NCBI GenBank assembly: GCA_016630955.3
Contig: CM049988.1
Location: 1,116,001 to 1,180,000, forward strand
Source of the DNA: Didymella arachidicola
Taxonomy: Eukaryota > Ascomycota > Dothideomycetes > Pleosporales > Didymellaceae
Length of the DNA stretch: 64,000 nucleotides
Direction of reading: 5' to 3'
Of the stretch, positions 1 through 11,721 are shown one piece after another. The position numbers were made by a program, and so were the translations under genes. The notes beneath the pieces were generated by a model. The model was not told the origin of the DNA. It made no database searches and worked only from the letters and a program-made list of their open reading frames with translations. The number at the start of each line of letters is the position of its first letter. The stretch's first letter is position 1.

Positions 1-3000
1 GTAAGTGTGGCAGGACGGCAGGTTATTGAAGTCCTGTTGTTAGGGGGTCGCAGATTGGCTATTGAGTGGTTTGAACGTTTTGATTGGTGCGACGCAGAGG
101 GATTGCGGCTGTGAAGGCCGCGTCAACAACAAGCTGTTCAACAACACCATGAGTGCAGAAGAACCGAGCATCGATACGAAGTACTCCCTCTTGGGGTCAT
201 GACGTGAGTTCTGCGTCAGTCAGCGCAGGCCTGCGTTGTGCAATTATATCGACTGCAGTCATCTCCGCAATGGCCTGTCATGGGGTGAGGTGCCACGATT
301 GAGTTTCGCTGTCTGGCAAGGCTGCGCAGCATCGAGGCGATCGGGATATTTTCCTCTACCGCGCTCCCTTTCTGTGACGTTTGTTTCGGACCCAGACCCC
401 TGGGTCGGGGAATGTGGGTGGTGGGGACAGGAAGGGCAGTTCTAGCGAGCTGCAGCTGTTCGTAGGTAGCTTATTCGATGGGGAACTATTGTTCTCGTAT
501 CATATCGATTCGGGGTTACTCTGTGAATCGATACGCATATCAATATGCGCTGATGGCCTGTTAAGGTTCAGCTACTAGGGTTGTGGTTGCTATTTCGGTG
601 TAGGAGAATAAAGTCCAGGCTTGCAGGGACGTTTCGTGAGGCGTTGGTTGGCGCCTACTGATGGCGCGCGGAGGAAACCTTGACGTGCGGTGGTGTATCG
701 ATAGGCACCTTGCAGCTACCGAATGAACGCATTCAGGCAGTGCCATGGCACTTTGTGGCACAGCCAGCCGCAAGGCACGTTTTCGGAAATGTTGTAGCGT
801 CCTGAGAGCTGCGTTGCGTCTGCCCTGTGAGACACACTCCTCTTTTAGGAACTTGTGGGTGAACCAACGCGTCTAGATTGGGGTTTGCAGCTCCTGTGAT
901 GCGTCTTGGAGACGGGTAGCTGCAGAAGCGAAGCGTGGATGTGTCTACCCACAAGCTAACACGATCTTCGTTCGCCGGCTGCTTGCAGATGAGGTAGATG
1001 ACTTGCTTCGTCGCATTGCTTTTTGAGGATGCACAGCAGTAACGAGGCTGCAGCAATCTGCGAAACTAGAGCCCGTAGCGAGGAGCATCGATGGCAATTG
1101 TGCGACAAACGTTGGATCTGTGACAATCGCTCGGAACTGCTCGCCTTGGAGCTGTCGTTATCGAAGGTGTAACTTGCGCAGGCAGAACTTCGCAAAGACG
1201 TGATAGGTCCGAGGCCACATTGTAACGCTGAGGGTTCTGCTCATTATTCTTCTTGCAGAGATCGCCAGATACGACATCAAGCTTGCGTGCAGGTGAAGTC
1301 ATCCCTGCTGATCGCAGTTTAGCTGATACGGCGAACAGCTCGCACAGATCCTTAGAAGACGATCGCTCGCCGATAGCTCGCATGGGGCAGGAGCATTGAA
1401 AAACCATGAAAATGAGCTTGTTTCGAGGAATATTGCGATAATCGAGTAGGACCGTCGTGCAACGTTGCGGCTGCAGCATCCTCAAGCCGAACCGTCGCGT
1501 TGCAAACGACTCTACTACGCAATGCTTGTACGTGGTACTGAGAGCCTAGTGCATCGGATGGATGGTTGCATCTTAACAAACGGTCCGATCTTCCTTGTGA
1601 GAGGGTTTCTGTCCATCACTTTGGGCTGCACAGTATCCGTGTGGTAGGGCCGTAGTGTTATGCCATGGCCGTCACCAGGTCTGTGATAGAAAGTCGGCGA
1701 ATTGGCTTCCACGGTGTTTTCCAGTCGCCAGGAAATAGGCCACAGCTCAGAGAGACTCCACGTGTCAGCCGGGATGCCTGTGCAAGTTGTGTCTGCTTCG
1801 AGAAGCCATCCCCTGCTTCGCTTCCATGGGAGTGGACAGCCGCTGTAGATTGCAGTAGCGCGCCAAAGCAAAGGCAGCGAAACCGTTCGCCAGCATCCAC
1901 CCTCCCGACTCCCCGTAGGCCAAACTTCACGATTGCAATTTCGAAAAAGTTTTCTGTGGAGAAATCCGTGAAGCTGTCAGACTGGGGCGCCGTGCAGACA
2001 ACGTTGACAGGAAGACCACGATGATGCTGGCGAAAAGCCAAAATCTCCGATCATGTGTGCGACACGCGGAATTTCGAGCAGCCTGCAGGAAAGCTTGCCT
2101 GAGACGTCAGAGCGCAGGAGCGCAGGTCCCTCGCCTTGGGAAAATGGCCGTGTACCTACCGTCCTTGGTCCCTGACATTCACACGGTTCTTCCTCATAAC
2201 AAACGATGCCAGACCCAGTCATTTGAGGTGTCTTGCGAGCCCACGACTCAACGTCAAGCATCTGCGTCTACCTGACGCGGTGGTGATGTTATTCTCTTGA
2301 GTGATAGTGCTGTGTCTCAATCTGAATTTTGTTATGCATCCCTGTTCATAAATAGCATATCACGATTGACTAGGACATCCAGCCGGCCAATCAACGGCAA
2401 AGCTTGAGATAAATAATATCATTGGCGGCAGAACAGAAGCCGCTCGTAAATTGTAGACGTTTGACCGTTCGGGGAAGCAGCTCAACGAGGAATTGACATG
2501 TCATTGTCTTCCGTGTCCAAAGCAATTCCTTCAGACACGGCTGGCGAACTTGGCGAGGGCAAGACAATGTGGGGGACGCAAGGACATGTAGAATTTTGAC
2601 ACCGCACAGGCGGTGGTGGGTGAAACCGGTAATCTGCAAGACGCCCCGGGAGGTGCAGCGCAGGTGCAGCAGCAAACAGGCCCCCGCGGAGGCTTGCATG
2701 GCACCCGTGTTCGTGGATGCGCGGAAGGCTTGCAACGATCTAATCGCAGCGCACTGCGACAGGTCTTAGGGAGGACAGCGGCGGAATTCTGCGCAAGTGG
2801 ACGCGAAGGAACAAGCACTCCCGGCCACACATCTCAGACGCTTCGTTTGATCAATTGAAACCGTATCGGCACCTTTTGCCTGACGGAGGGGGCTTCAAAG
2901 CAGCATCTGCGACACTGTAAATGGCCGATTTCTGGCAGTCTTCCAGAAGCAAATATCCAAGCGAGAGCGTAGGAGCGTGGTGCCTACCGAGGCTCCACTC

Positions 3001-4400
3001 ACGAGCGGGCCAACGTTCTCATTCCGGCAATCGGCGCTGCTTCTTGTAGTATACACAGTAATTGCCATCGTCTCACGGGCGCTGTCTGGCTGGAGTGTTT
3101 GCTGTCTGCTGCACGATGAGCTTGCCGCGGGCCTCTGACCGGGCTCCAGGACGCGAAGGGAAGCCGCGGCCGGTGGCAGCAACAGCCGGCAGGAGCTCTC
3201 TCCCACGTGGAAAGCACCCGCCAGAATGAGGTCGCCCTGGTGGTGCAGCTGCAATGCGTTCCTGTCATCTTGTCCTGGTCGTTGATTTTCCGTTGTGGGT
3301 ACGTGTCTCTGTAATGCACCCAGTAACCTGGGCAAGGGACGCATTGGTGTGGGCGGCGTCGATGAAGGTGATTGATGATTGATTCAGCGGACCCATCGGG
3401 GAAGGAGTCCCGCGCCTCACAACCTTCTGGCACTGTTCTGGCGCAGAGCCAACACAGGCGGCACGGCGAGCAGGCCGCACGCAGACGACTCAGTGCGCGG
3501 GAAGAAGTGGCTCTGGAAGGTTGGGCACGCAGCCTGAGCGCCCGGAGAAGGGTCACGGTGGCAAAGCGCAACGTTAGCAGCGCTGCGTCTCGCGCAGGCA
3601 GCAGCAGAAACCCTCGACACCTCTGCGGCGCGCTCGCCTGAACGCTGTTGTGCACACTTAGGTATGATAGTTGCCGTGGATAGAGTTCACAACTCTATCT
3701 GGCAGCGCCGCGTATGGGTGTCGCCCAAACGCACCCCAGCGACAGCCGTTGGTCGACCCCTGTCTGGCGTTGTCGGGCCTGCAGGTACACGAGCCTAGCG
3801 TCGCAGGGGATAGCCATTATCGTGGATTCAGCTGCGCAGATCATCCTGGCTCCCTGTCATGGCCGCACACAATTTCTGCCAGATGCAGGCCCGAGTTGGC
3901 GACAGGGAGCTAGTTGAAACAGCCCCGAAAGACCCGTCTTGCTCCCGGCACGTCATGTAGCCTGCGCTTTGAACCTATGTGCACTGATGCTCATTTCCAG
4001 GTGTCTCGTCGGCAGCCAAGGCCCTTTTGGCAAGTCAGTACAGGCCCCCTTATTTCTTCTCGAGATATATCTAAGGCACGGCGCTCCCTCCGGAATTTCT
4101 TCCTTCACTATCACTCCCTTCGAGCTCTCCGTCCATTCCTTCCCTGTCTCTCAGTTCAGCGCACTGCCCGGCTCAGTCCACTGCAACACGACGCTATTTA
4201 ATCATCGCCTCACGCTCTCACCCGGAAGCTCGCCGACCACCACATTCGTTCATCTCCGCGTTTCTACTCAGCAACATCGCACCGACTCAGCTCAGCTGCA
4301 ACTCACTCTTTTTTTGGTCTATTTGTAAGTTTCAGCCCGTGACATGGAGTGTTGCCATATTCGGCATCATCCAGCAGCGTGAAACTGCACTAACATATAA
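1..4400. other. gene-poor stretch
   Basis: I find no convincing gene here. Open frames up to about 140 codons exist on both strands but overlap one another in several frames, have no recognisable domains, no consistent splice signals and mostly lack an ATG. From about 4,030 the plus strand becomes pyrimidine-rich (4,050-4,330), as is common just upstream of fungal transcription starts, and a good donor (GTAAGT at about 4,325) followed by a CTAAC branch site near 4,391 suggests a 5'-UTR intron of the doubtful small gene that follows. Confidence 0.5.
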
Positions 4401-4426
4401 GGCAGACGACACATCCACCAACACAA

Positions 4427-4817
4427 TGATTGCCAGAGAGAACGAATCCAATAACATGGGACGTGGCGCATACGACACAACAGGCGCTCCCAAGCCCCCG
4501 CCACCACCGAAATAAGGACCTCAACGGTCCTCTCCCAACGGATCAATGTTTACGACTCACTCACGTCTGCAACCACCTCATTGCAATTCCTGGCAGACCG
4601 AGGCGAACAGGTGGTGTTCCGTTGGGAACAGAGGGATGACAATGCTGCGCCTCGTAAGTGACTGCATACTCCTTGCCTTACTGGCACCCTGGCTAACCAA
4701 TACATAGCTGCAGCCCTACCTCAATTCCTCACAACATCCACCTCCATTGGCGCAATCCTTCACATTCCCTGGCGACTACGTTTTCCAGCCGCCTTCCTTC
4801 GGGAATACGCCTTTTAA
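4427..4817 (+). CDS. possible short spliced gene, reading frame unclear
   Basis: Splice signals are better than the coding signal. A strong intron runs 4654-4707 (GTAAGT donor, GGCTAAC branch site, ATAG acceptor), and another likely one lies in the leader (about 4325-4402). Starting at ATG 4427 the frame opens with MIARENESNNMGRGAYD and a run of prolines, then hits TAA at 4514. The same frame reopens directly and, with ATG at about 4546 and the 4654-4707 intron removed, runs to a stop near 4857. A second frame, without ATG, runs from about 4450 across the same intron to a stop at 4817 and would join the first ATG if the C5 run near 4496 were one base longer. Either this is a small gene with a sequencing or mutational indel, or a non-coding spliced transcript. 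No family recognised. Confidence 0.25.
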
Positions 4818-5691
4818 TATTCGCAACCGCAACCGCTTCCCTTCGTCAGCAGCATAATACCCCTGCGTTTATCAGCTCCGCCCTCCGTTAGCGACAACTG
4901 TCCTCGGTCCTGGTTTCCCTTGCGTCCTCCCTACGTTTAGCGACTGCATCTTTTACGGCAAAAGTTTTTTTTTATCGGCGTTTACTATAGACGGTTCAAG
5001 CCTCCCAGGCCAAGATACCAAAACGGGTATCTTTCTTCTCTCTCTTACTTTGGACATGTATACGGTAGATCTCCGTCGTCTGCCTTCGCTGGCACTGTTA
5101 GACACGGATTGTTTTGTACGATAGCTCGGCGAGCTTGTTAGACTTGGACGAGCAATCGGCGCTTTTGCATTTCTCGGACGGCCATCTTTGGATACCCACA
5201 GATGGACGCCCTGCCACGGCAACATTATAGACAGACCACGCCTGGGTCTCGGTTAGTGTCTCGCAACACACGGAAATATAGACTAATACCAATGTACAAC
5301 ATTACCATTATACACATTCTCCATGTTGCTGATGTCGACCTCTTACCGTGATCGTCTCACCCATTGCTTTGTGCCGATCGCCGTCGTACCCGTGACGCCA
5401 TTGTCGGTCGCCACCGCCACGTCAATAGTTCCCAAGACGTTCAAATACAGGTGCCGACTTGTTTTGGCGGTGATAGAGCCGACCCTTGCTTGTGTGACAT
5501 TTGGCGCCAGAAGCTCCCGCCGCCTTTGGAAGCCGCGATCTGCCAAGACTAGAAGGTGGAGCTCGCTGTACCCCACGCCGAACTGCGACCTCACCACAGG
5601 CTCCCAAGCACACGTCAACGCCTCTCCAGCCACCGGTTCGCACACTACCACCCTCACCTACACCGATCGTACCAACATTATTGCCTTCACA

Positions 5692-6711
5692 ATGGCCAAC
5701 ATCAACTGGCGGACGATCAACATCGACGCCCTCGACCCGGACAGCCCCGCCAACTTTGACCTAAGCTCCCTCACACCGGCCGTTGAGCCCATATCGACCG
5801 CCGATGTCCAGAACACTTCGCAGCAAATACGGCAATTGCTGAGAGGAGGAGACAATGAGGGTGCTTTGCAGGGCGCATTGGAGTCTGCACCGTACGGAGC
5901 CGATGACAAGGGCAAGGTACGTTGGTGCCTACTACCTCGATACCAGGACCACAGCAGCCACGTCCACCGTTGAGGCACACCGTATGCATCCCAGGTTGTG
6001 GCTGTGGTACAAGACCATCGAATGTCTGTCCACATCCGTTGCGACATGATCACGACGTTACCACCGGCGTGGATCTGGGTAGCCAACAACAAGAACAAAT
6101 GACCTCGGGCAGTCATACTTTGAGGGAGCTTCTGGCTGACTGTTTCAACTTTCAGGATATCTACCTTGCCATTGTACTCGAAGTTCTTCAGTCCATTCGA
6201 CAAGCCGAGATTGCTCAGATGCTGAGCCGTATATACAGCGCACCTGGTGGTACAGAAGCACTGGACGTGCTGATGAAGTACATGTATGTCTCTCTCCTCC
6301 CCAGGCAGAATCATAGCACGCAGCAAGCTACATGAGGTGAGCCGACTTCTGGATACCTGGCTGACACGTTGATCTACAGTTACAAGGGCATGGCACAGGC
6401 CGCTCCAGCTAGCAGTGCACGCAATATTACCCCACAAGCAACTGGGTTCTCGCAAGTACACTCAAGAGGTGGAGGAGAGGGAGGCGGCCAGGCCATGAGC
6501 GTGTTGCTCAGCTGGCATGAGAAGGTATGTTCTTCGATGTCCTGCTTCGCACACCGACCGTTCGTATGCCACTTCGGCGTGATTTTTTCTTCACTAGCCA
6601 GGACCGCCAGAGCGACTGTCCGAGCTCAGCTGCTAACGACTGCGATAGCTTGTGGAGGTTGCAGGTCCCGGAAGCATCGTCAGGGTCATGACAGATCGCC
6701 GAACAGTCTGA
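5692..6711 (+). CDS. ARC15/ARPC5: Arp2/3 complex subunit 5 (16-kDa subunit)
   Basis: Small structural subunit of the Arp2/3 complex, which nucleates branched actin for endocytic patches and hyphal tip growth. Exons 5692-5916, 6156-6283, 6380-6524 and 6649-6711 join in frame to 186 codons. Introns have consensus donors (GTACGT, GTATGT, GTATGT) and TTCAG/CTACAG/GATAG acceptors, the last with a GCTAAC branch site. The protein opens MANINWRTINIDALDPDSP, contains the helical core VLEVLQSIRQAEIAQML and LMKYIYKGM, then LLSWHEK, and ends with the family signature SIVRVMTDRRTV. Length and the conserved C-terminus fit ARPC5 well. The start is the ATG after a CACA leader; the same frame is open upstream but without coding character. 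The first intron, 239 nt, is unusually long for this window. Confidence 0.93.
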
Positions 6712-9700
6712 GTCGATCGAAACGTCTTTCGCCCTGCCTTCTGCACGCAGACCACCCGCGCTGCTACAAACGGAAGACCCTGAGCATACGGCAATCTGAG
6801 CGTGTCGCATACCCTAAAGCCAGCGTGCATGCTGGTGACCAATTGCAGTCTTCGTACCAACAAACTACATACACAACCTCAACCTTCTTTTTTCCAGTCT
6901 TACGTTGCGATCTGCTTCACGACTCAGTTTATTTACCCTGAGTCAATACTTCGTTACGACAATCCCATTGCCACCAGAATCCTCATTAAACAACAGGATT
7001 TTTTCCGCAGGGCCGGCAACCTTGTCCATGCAATTTTCCAGAAGGAAAAGCACTGACACCTTCTTTTTCCCGGGCTTCCAGAGTGCCCACCTCAGCCTTA
7101 TAATTCTAGCAGCGACATCCCCAATCATTTCCCAGCCATCATCCCGGGCCTTGTAGGCTATGCCGCTTACCGAATACGCACTAGGGCATGGTGTCTAACG
7201 AGCCGCGTGCACGGCACAGCTTCCACGCGGATTTTAGTGCACGCTAGGGTGCTCCGTATTGAGACACGCTCAATGTTTGGACGCTAACGCTCAGAAAGGG
7301 AAGCTTTGAGAGCGTTGGGACATGAAACGTGTCGTCTCTCAAGATCAACTCCAAACTTGACAGTTGAGATGAAACGGCGATGAGTGGCTATGAGATGGTT
7401 CATCCCTTCCTCGCGTGGCAATGCTGACGCCGCAAGGTTCTCCCTTCTGCAGCGCTATATGCATCGCAAACAAGACAAGGACAGCAGGTTTCTGCAGTCG
7501 TTTCAGGCTCGAACATGCTTCGAGAAGGATGTCAATCTACCGCGATTCATGTGTAGGGCTGCGTTCCACCTTCCCAGGTCGGCTATCCTGTCCTCACAAA
7601 AGGCACTGATCGCTTACAAGCCCTGCATGGCCATGCTTCTACGAATGAGACGTCGAATTGCCGACCTACCCATGAAAGGCCCTCGGCTTCAACGACTACA
7701 ATGTTCACTGTAGTCCCTGTTATCGTGGCTGCCCATCTCGCACGCCTCACAAATCTAGTATAAAACCTTTGAGCCAACACATCACGCTATCAAGGTTTGC
7801 GACCGACAGCAACAGCCTATTTTGATATTGCACATGATGGCTAGTGAGCAAGCCCTTGGCCGCCTCTGCCTTCTAATCATTGCCTTGGCGATGCTGCATG
7901 ACCGTTGAAATGCACATGCACGGGAGATCGCAGCGTGCCGGGGCCATCCACATGCCCACTAATCACCTCGTAACGATGAAACGACCACGCTGCTGGCTCG
8001 CACGATCGCCTTCCTCTCCTGTTCTTTCCTCCCCCTTCGTGCATGCTTCCGCGCGTCTGTTGCGTTCATTATCGATTATGCATTCTGCTATCGATTGCAC
8101 GAGATCTCGAATAAGGATGCTTAGGGCACCGTGCCCGGAATAGGTGGCGCTATTCAGGACGGAGACGGCCTGTGGAGGAGCAACTCATCTCGGGAATGAA
8201 TTGTGCCTCGGGTCGGCTGTTGTGGGGAGAGCGACATTCTCGGCCCGAGGAGGAAGCAACGCTTTCCTTGTGCGGCCGCGTAGTTGGATGTTTAACGTTC
8301 ACGCCGTTGGTACAACGGCTTATGCCGCAACTGCTTTCTCTGCTCATCACCGATGCAGCATGTGTGATGACCACACTCACTTCATTGGCTCGCGGCGATT
8401 ACTCCGTAAGAAAGAGCGCTGTTTGGTACTCGTCGCAGATCATCAACGCTATCGTATAACATTTCCAGGTCACCGCATGTAGGTACGAAAATCTTGCTCC
8501 AGGTGCAGAATGCGCCAGCTGTCGCATACAAAACACACAACGACTGAAATACATCATCAAATTCACCTTAGGAATAGCATTAGCTAAGCTCTCCGCAACA
8601 ATGAACATCCGATATTCGATACGCAATGGTTGCATCTATGGAGCGCACGGATGAAGTATTCCCGGCTTGAGCCGTGGCTTGCTCTAGGAACACTACTGCC
8701 ATCCCAGAGCAGCTCCTCTTGCATGCAACGGTGCTGCTTTGGGAGATTAATGTCGCTGGAGCAAAGCTGCGTATTGCTTTGGTTGAGTCGAAAGCCAAGC
8801 TTTCTAGGATGGCGTTCGGGACGCGAAATTTAGACTTCTAGTGAGCCGTGCTGGTTTGGACTGCGCAACAGCTCATGGCTCTCCGACTTCTTCCTTTCGA
8901 TTCGACAAATTGTGCAAGTTTAGGGTGGAACAGTGATGTTGGTATCGTTGTATGGAGGAAATACGTGTACTATGGTCCAGATTAGTCGATTCCTTTCTGG
9001 CAAGCAGTGGCCGTTCCACGCAGCCGATGAAATGGAGCAGCATAGGTTGATCCCAGGCCCGCATCTAACCTGGCCCCGAGCATGGTAACCAACTCCGTTG
9101 ATTTCGAAATCTTTTCCCTGTACCAGCATGGCCAGACTCTCGAACGACTTTAAGTCGTCATGAGGCGAGAGGTAAGGTTATCGTAAGCTGGGACTCGAGC
9201 TCTACAGAGCAAGGCAGACGATAACCTGCATGGCTTTCGCAAATTTATTGACGATTTCTTGGCTGGGGGTGGTTTGCTGAACCAATGCCGCTGCGACTTG
9301 TAGGACCTGCAAGATGAACGAAGGAAGAGGAGACAAAGAACTTTCGCAGGGTCGTTTTGGGAAACCGGAAGCGACATGCTTCTTGCGTCTATAGACTTTG
9401 GAACGCGGTAGTCTCGGCATGGAATACCGGAATAGTTCTTCGAAAGATGGGGGCAGAGGAAGCATACAGAGGTGACAAAACTTTTGTGGACTTTGTTAGT
9501 AAACCTGGCGGGGAGATGCTTCTGTGGGCTTCGATTTTCATATCCTAGCGGAGTGGAAGAGCCATGGGACTTTCGATTGCTTGTTTCGAAGTAACAGAAG
9601 GAACTCGAGATTCAGTTTTTGATTTGGAGTCCACATGTCACATGCCATGCAGCTTGGACTGATACTTTTCGGACAATACATGATTGAGGTTATTCACATG

Positions 9701-10200
9701 GTTCTTGAAGGTATGAGCTATTGACGGAAAATTGGATGTGAGTCCCAATGCCTTTTCCCGGTATTTAGGCGGCCCACGACCTACAGCATCGGTCAGTAAA
9801 TCTCTTTTGAGCGTAGAGTATCAATAGGGGTAGGAGCATTACTTTGATCTTCAGACCATAGGTCAGAACGTTACTAGCGCCAAAGATCTTCCGATTGACT
9901 CTAGAAGGGGAGAGGCATCAGAAGGTCAAGTGCTCAAACGACTTGCGGGTCTTCATGTTGGGATACCGGTGATCGGATGGCCACAGAGGACCTTTCGACC
10001 ATTTTTCTGGGTTAGGGAGTAGAGCTAAACATCGTGCCAAAGATAACTGAACAGTCTTGTCAACGTAAAATCAGATAATATAACTCGGATGTCAGGCTAG
10101 ATAGTTTGTATCATCATGTTCATATTTCAAAATCGGCAGAACAAAGGATAGTTGTGCAGTGGTTTTCATAATCATCGTACTTAGATTGCAAACGAAAGGC
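6712..10200. other. gene-poor stretch
   Basis: No gene can be supported. Short frames at 7,384-7,713 and 8,144-8,482 have no domain, no neighbouring exon and competing frames on the same bases. The frame at 8,172-8,459 (plus strand, GTG at its left edge) has slightly protein-like composition but no partner exon was found. From about 9,600 the base composition becomes more AT-rich toward the MITE-like element. Confidence 0.5.
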
Positions 10201-10202
10201 TT

Positions 10203-10528
10203 TCAAAACTTGCCGGACGAGCGTTTGACATCTTCCTTGAAGTTCATGGTGCTAGTGGTGTTCCCAATCAACTGATTTCCCGATCCACTATGGCTGATAT
10301 ACCGGTACATCGTCGAACCATGGTGGACGTCGCTATTGTGAATGGGGCTGTGGCTCTAACACCCCCATTATGAGTGGGGCCATGATTTTAGACGGTGCCA
10401 TTGTAATTGCCCCAGTTGTTCACGCCACCGCTCACACCATAATGGATGCCAATGCCGCCGCTACCGTTGAAGTTGAAACCACCGTAGTTGGTACCATCAT
10501 AGTCAAGGTCGTTTCGTGTGGGCTCCTG
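10203..10528 (-). pseudogene. broken gene for a Gly/Asn/His-rich protein, 3' part only
   Basis: Read on the minus strand from a good acceptor (TTCCCACAG, exon starting at 10528), the frame gives QEPTRNDLDYDGTNYGG and a Gly/Asn-rich stretch ending GNYNGTV, then TAA at 10390-10388. Past it the frame continues NHGPTHNGGV. After a one-base shift near 10355 it continues HSPIHNSDVHHGSTMYRYI and then SGSGNQL, TMNFKEDV, ending KRSSGKF and a stop at 10203. The low-complexity Asn/Gly/His pattern runs through both breaks, which argues for one damaged gene rather than two chance frames. The family is not recognised. The 5' part is missing: the region upstream is occupied by the MITE-like element (10653-10943). 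Confidence 0.5.
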
Positions 10529-10652
10529 CTGTGGGAAAGATCACTAGTCTAGCTCCATCCAGGGGGGAGCCTGTGAGGATCACTGGGGTACTAGGACGGG
10601 TAAAAAGCACGACAAAATTGGCAAGTGAAATACACAGAAGAAAGCCCGCTAA

Positions 10653-10943
10653 TTACACCGCGTTAGGGGTGTATTTTTATAAAAGTGTAGTGTATTTTAC
10701 AATAAATAAAGGATATAATTAAGGCTTTATTATTCTGTCTATTCTATCTATGCTACATACATTATAGGTAGAGGGAGATAGGAGATAAGATGGGAGATGG
10801 ACAATAAGATGGGAGATGGACAATAAGATAGGAGATAGACAATAGACAATAGTTTATAACAAACTATTATAGATGATTAGTTCTCGTGTAAACTTACCTA
10901 TATATAGTGTGAATAGACTATTTTACCTAAAAGTGCGGTGTAA
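10653..10943. mobile_element. MITE-like element with 9-bp terminal inverted repeats
   Basis: The left end reads TTACACCGC (10653-10661) and the right end GCGGTGTAA (10935-10943), exact inverted copies, with A/T-rich flanks AATT and AAAT. The 291-bp interior is strikingly AT-rich for this window, has no open frame, and carries a short tandem array. Size, AT content and inverted ends fit a miniature inverted-repeat transposable element. The target-site duplication cannot be fixed with confidence (a TA or TAA-type duplication is possible). A palindromic relic of a larger transposon is the alternative. Confidence 0.5.
10785..10850. repeat. 19-bp tandem repeat inside the MITE-like element
   Basis: About three and a half copies of a unit close to ATAAGATGGGAGATGGACA, the last copies decayed by G-to-A changes (GATGGG to GATAGG, GATGGAC to GATAGAC), followed by AATAGACAATAG. 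G-to-A decay is what RIP leaves on one strand, but the sample is far too small to prove it. Confidence 0.6.
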
Positions 10944-10962
10944 AATCACTGTAGCAGTGTTT

Positions 10963-11425
10963 TTAAGACTGCGCTAGTACCTTAGTGGATGCGTATAAAG
11001 CTTCATTGGAAGTGTTGCCCTGGAAGTGGTTCTCCGTGTAGGCGGATGTATGGAGAATGGCCAGGGGAAGGGGCGCGATGATATTGGCTAATCGGCTGAG
11101 TCGAGATGTAGTCGCATGTCGGCTCTTGAACGGGGGTGTCCAAGTCCCTGCGTGAAAGCTCCGGCACTGTCTACTTTGGGGAGCGAATATCGGCATATGC
11201 ATACATTTCGGATGCTTTGGAATCGTTCCGGACGTGACTCGAGCCAAGAATGTTTATAGCAGGGGCTAGGTGCGTCAGAACGGGCTTAGTACTGTGTGAA
11301 AGGTTGTATGAGGCGTGGTCGGGTGTGCGATCATCGGAACCGCCTTTCAGGTACGGCTGTGATGGCTCTCTGGCTGGTAGCAGATTTTGCACATTATGAG
11401 CTCTGGGAGACGAGGTGGCAATCAT
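10963..11425 (-). other. two overlapping minus-strand frames, possible gene debris
   Basis: Minus-strand frames at 11425-11171 (ATG inside, ends YADIRSPK) and 11247-10963 (ends STKVLAQS) overlap and could be two parts of one frameshifted coding region lying just upstream of the MITE-like element, and so possibly the lost 5' half of the broken gene at 10.2-10.5 kb. No domain is recognisable in either. I list them only because their position and strand match; either could be chance. Confidence 0.15.
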
Positions 11426-11721
11426 GATTGGAGATGAAGATACAAGCTCGGAGGCATCTTGCCTACCCTTGAGCTCTTTTGGTCACCTCCTAGTCTCGCC
11501 ACTAACCGCCTGATAACTCGAATCGTGGGAAATTGGGGACTTTGACATATCCATGTGCTTGGCAAAAATCCTGATAGCGTTAAGTCTGAAAGGATCACAG
11601 AGCGCTTGAAGACAATCTGTTCGTAGTTTTCAGTGCATCGAAAAATAACTTGGTCGCGAGGTATTTCCTACATCTCCTACGACTGTGACTGGCAGCTCCT
11701 CAAAGAGTCATGTGATACCGA

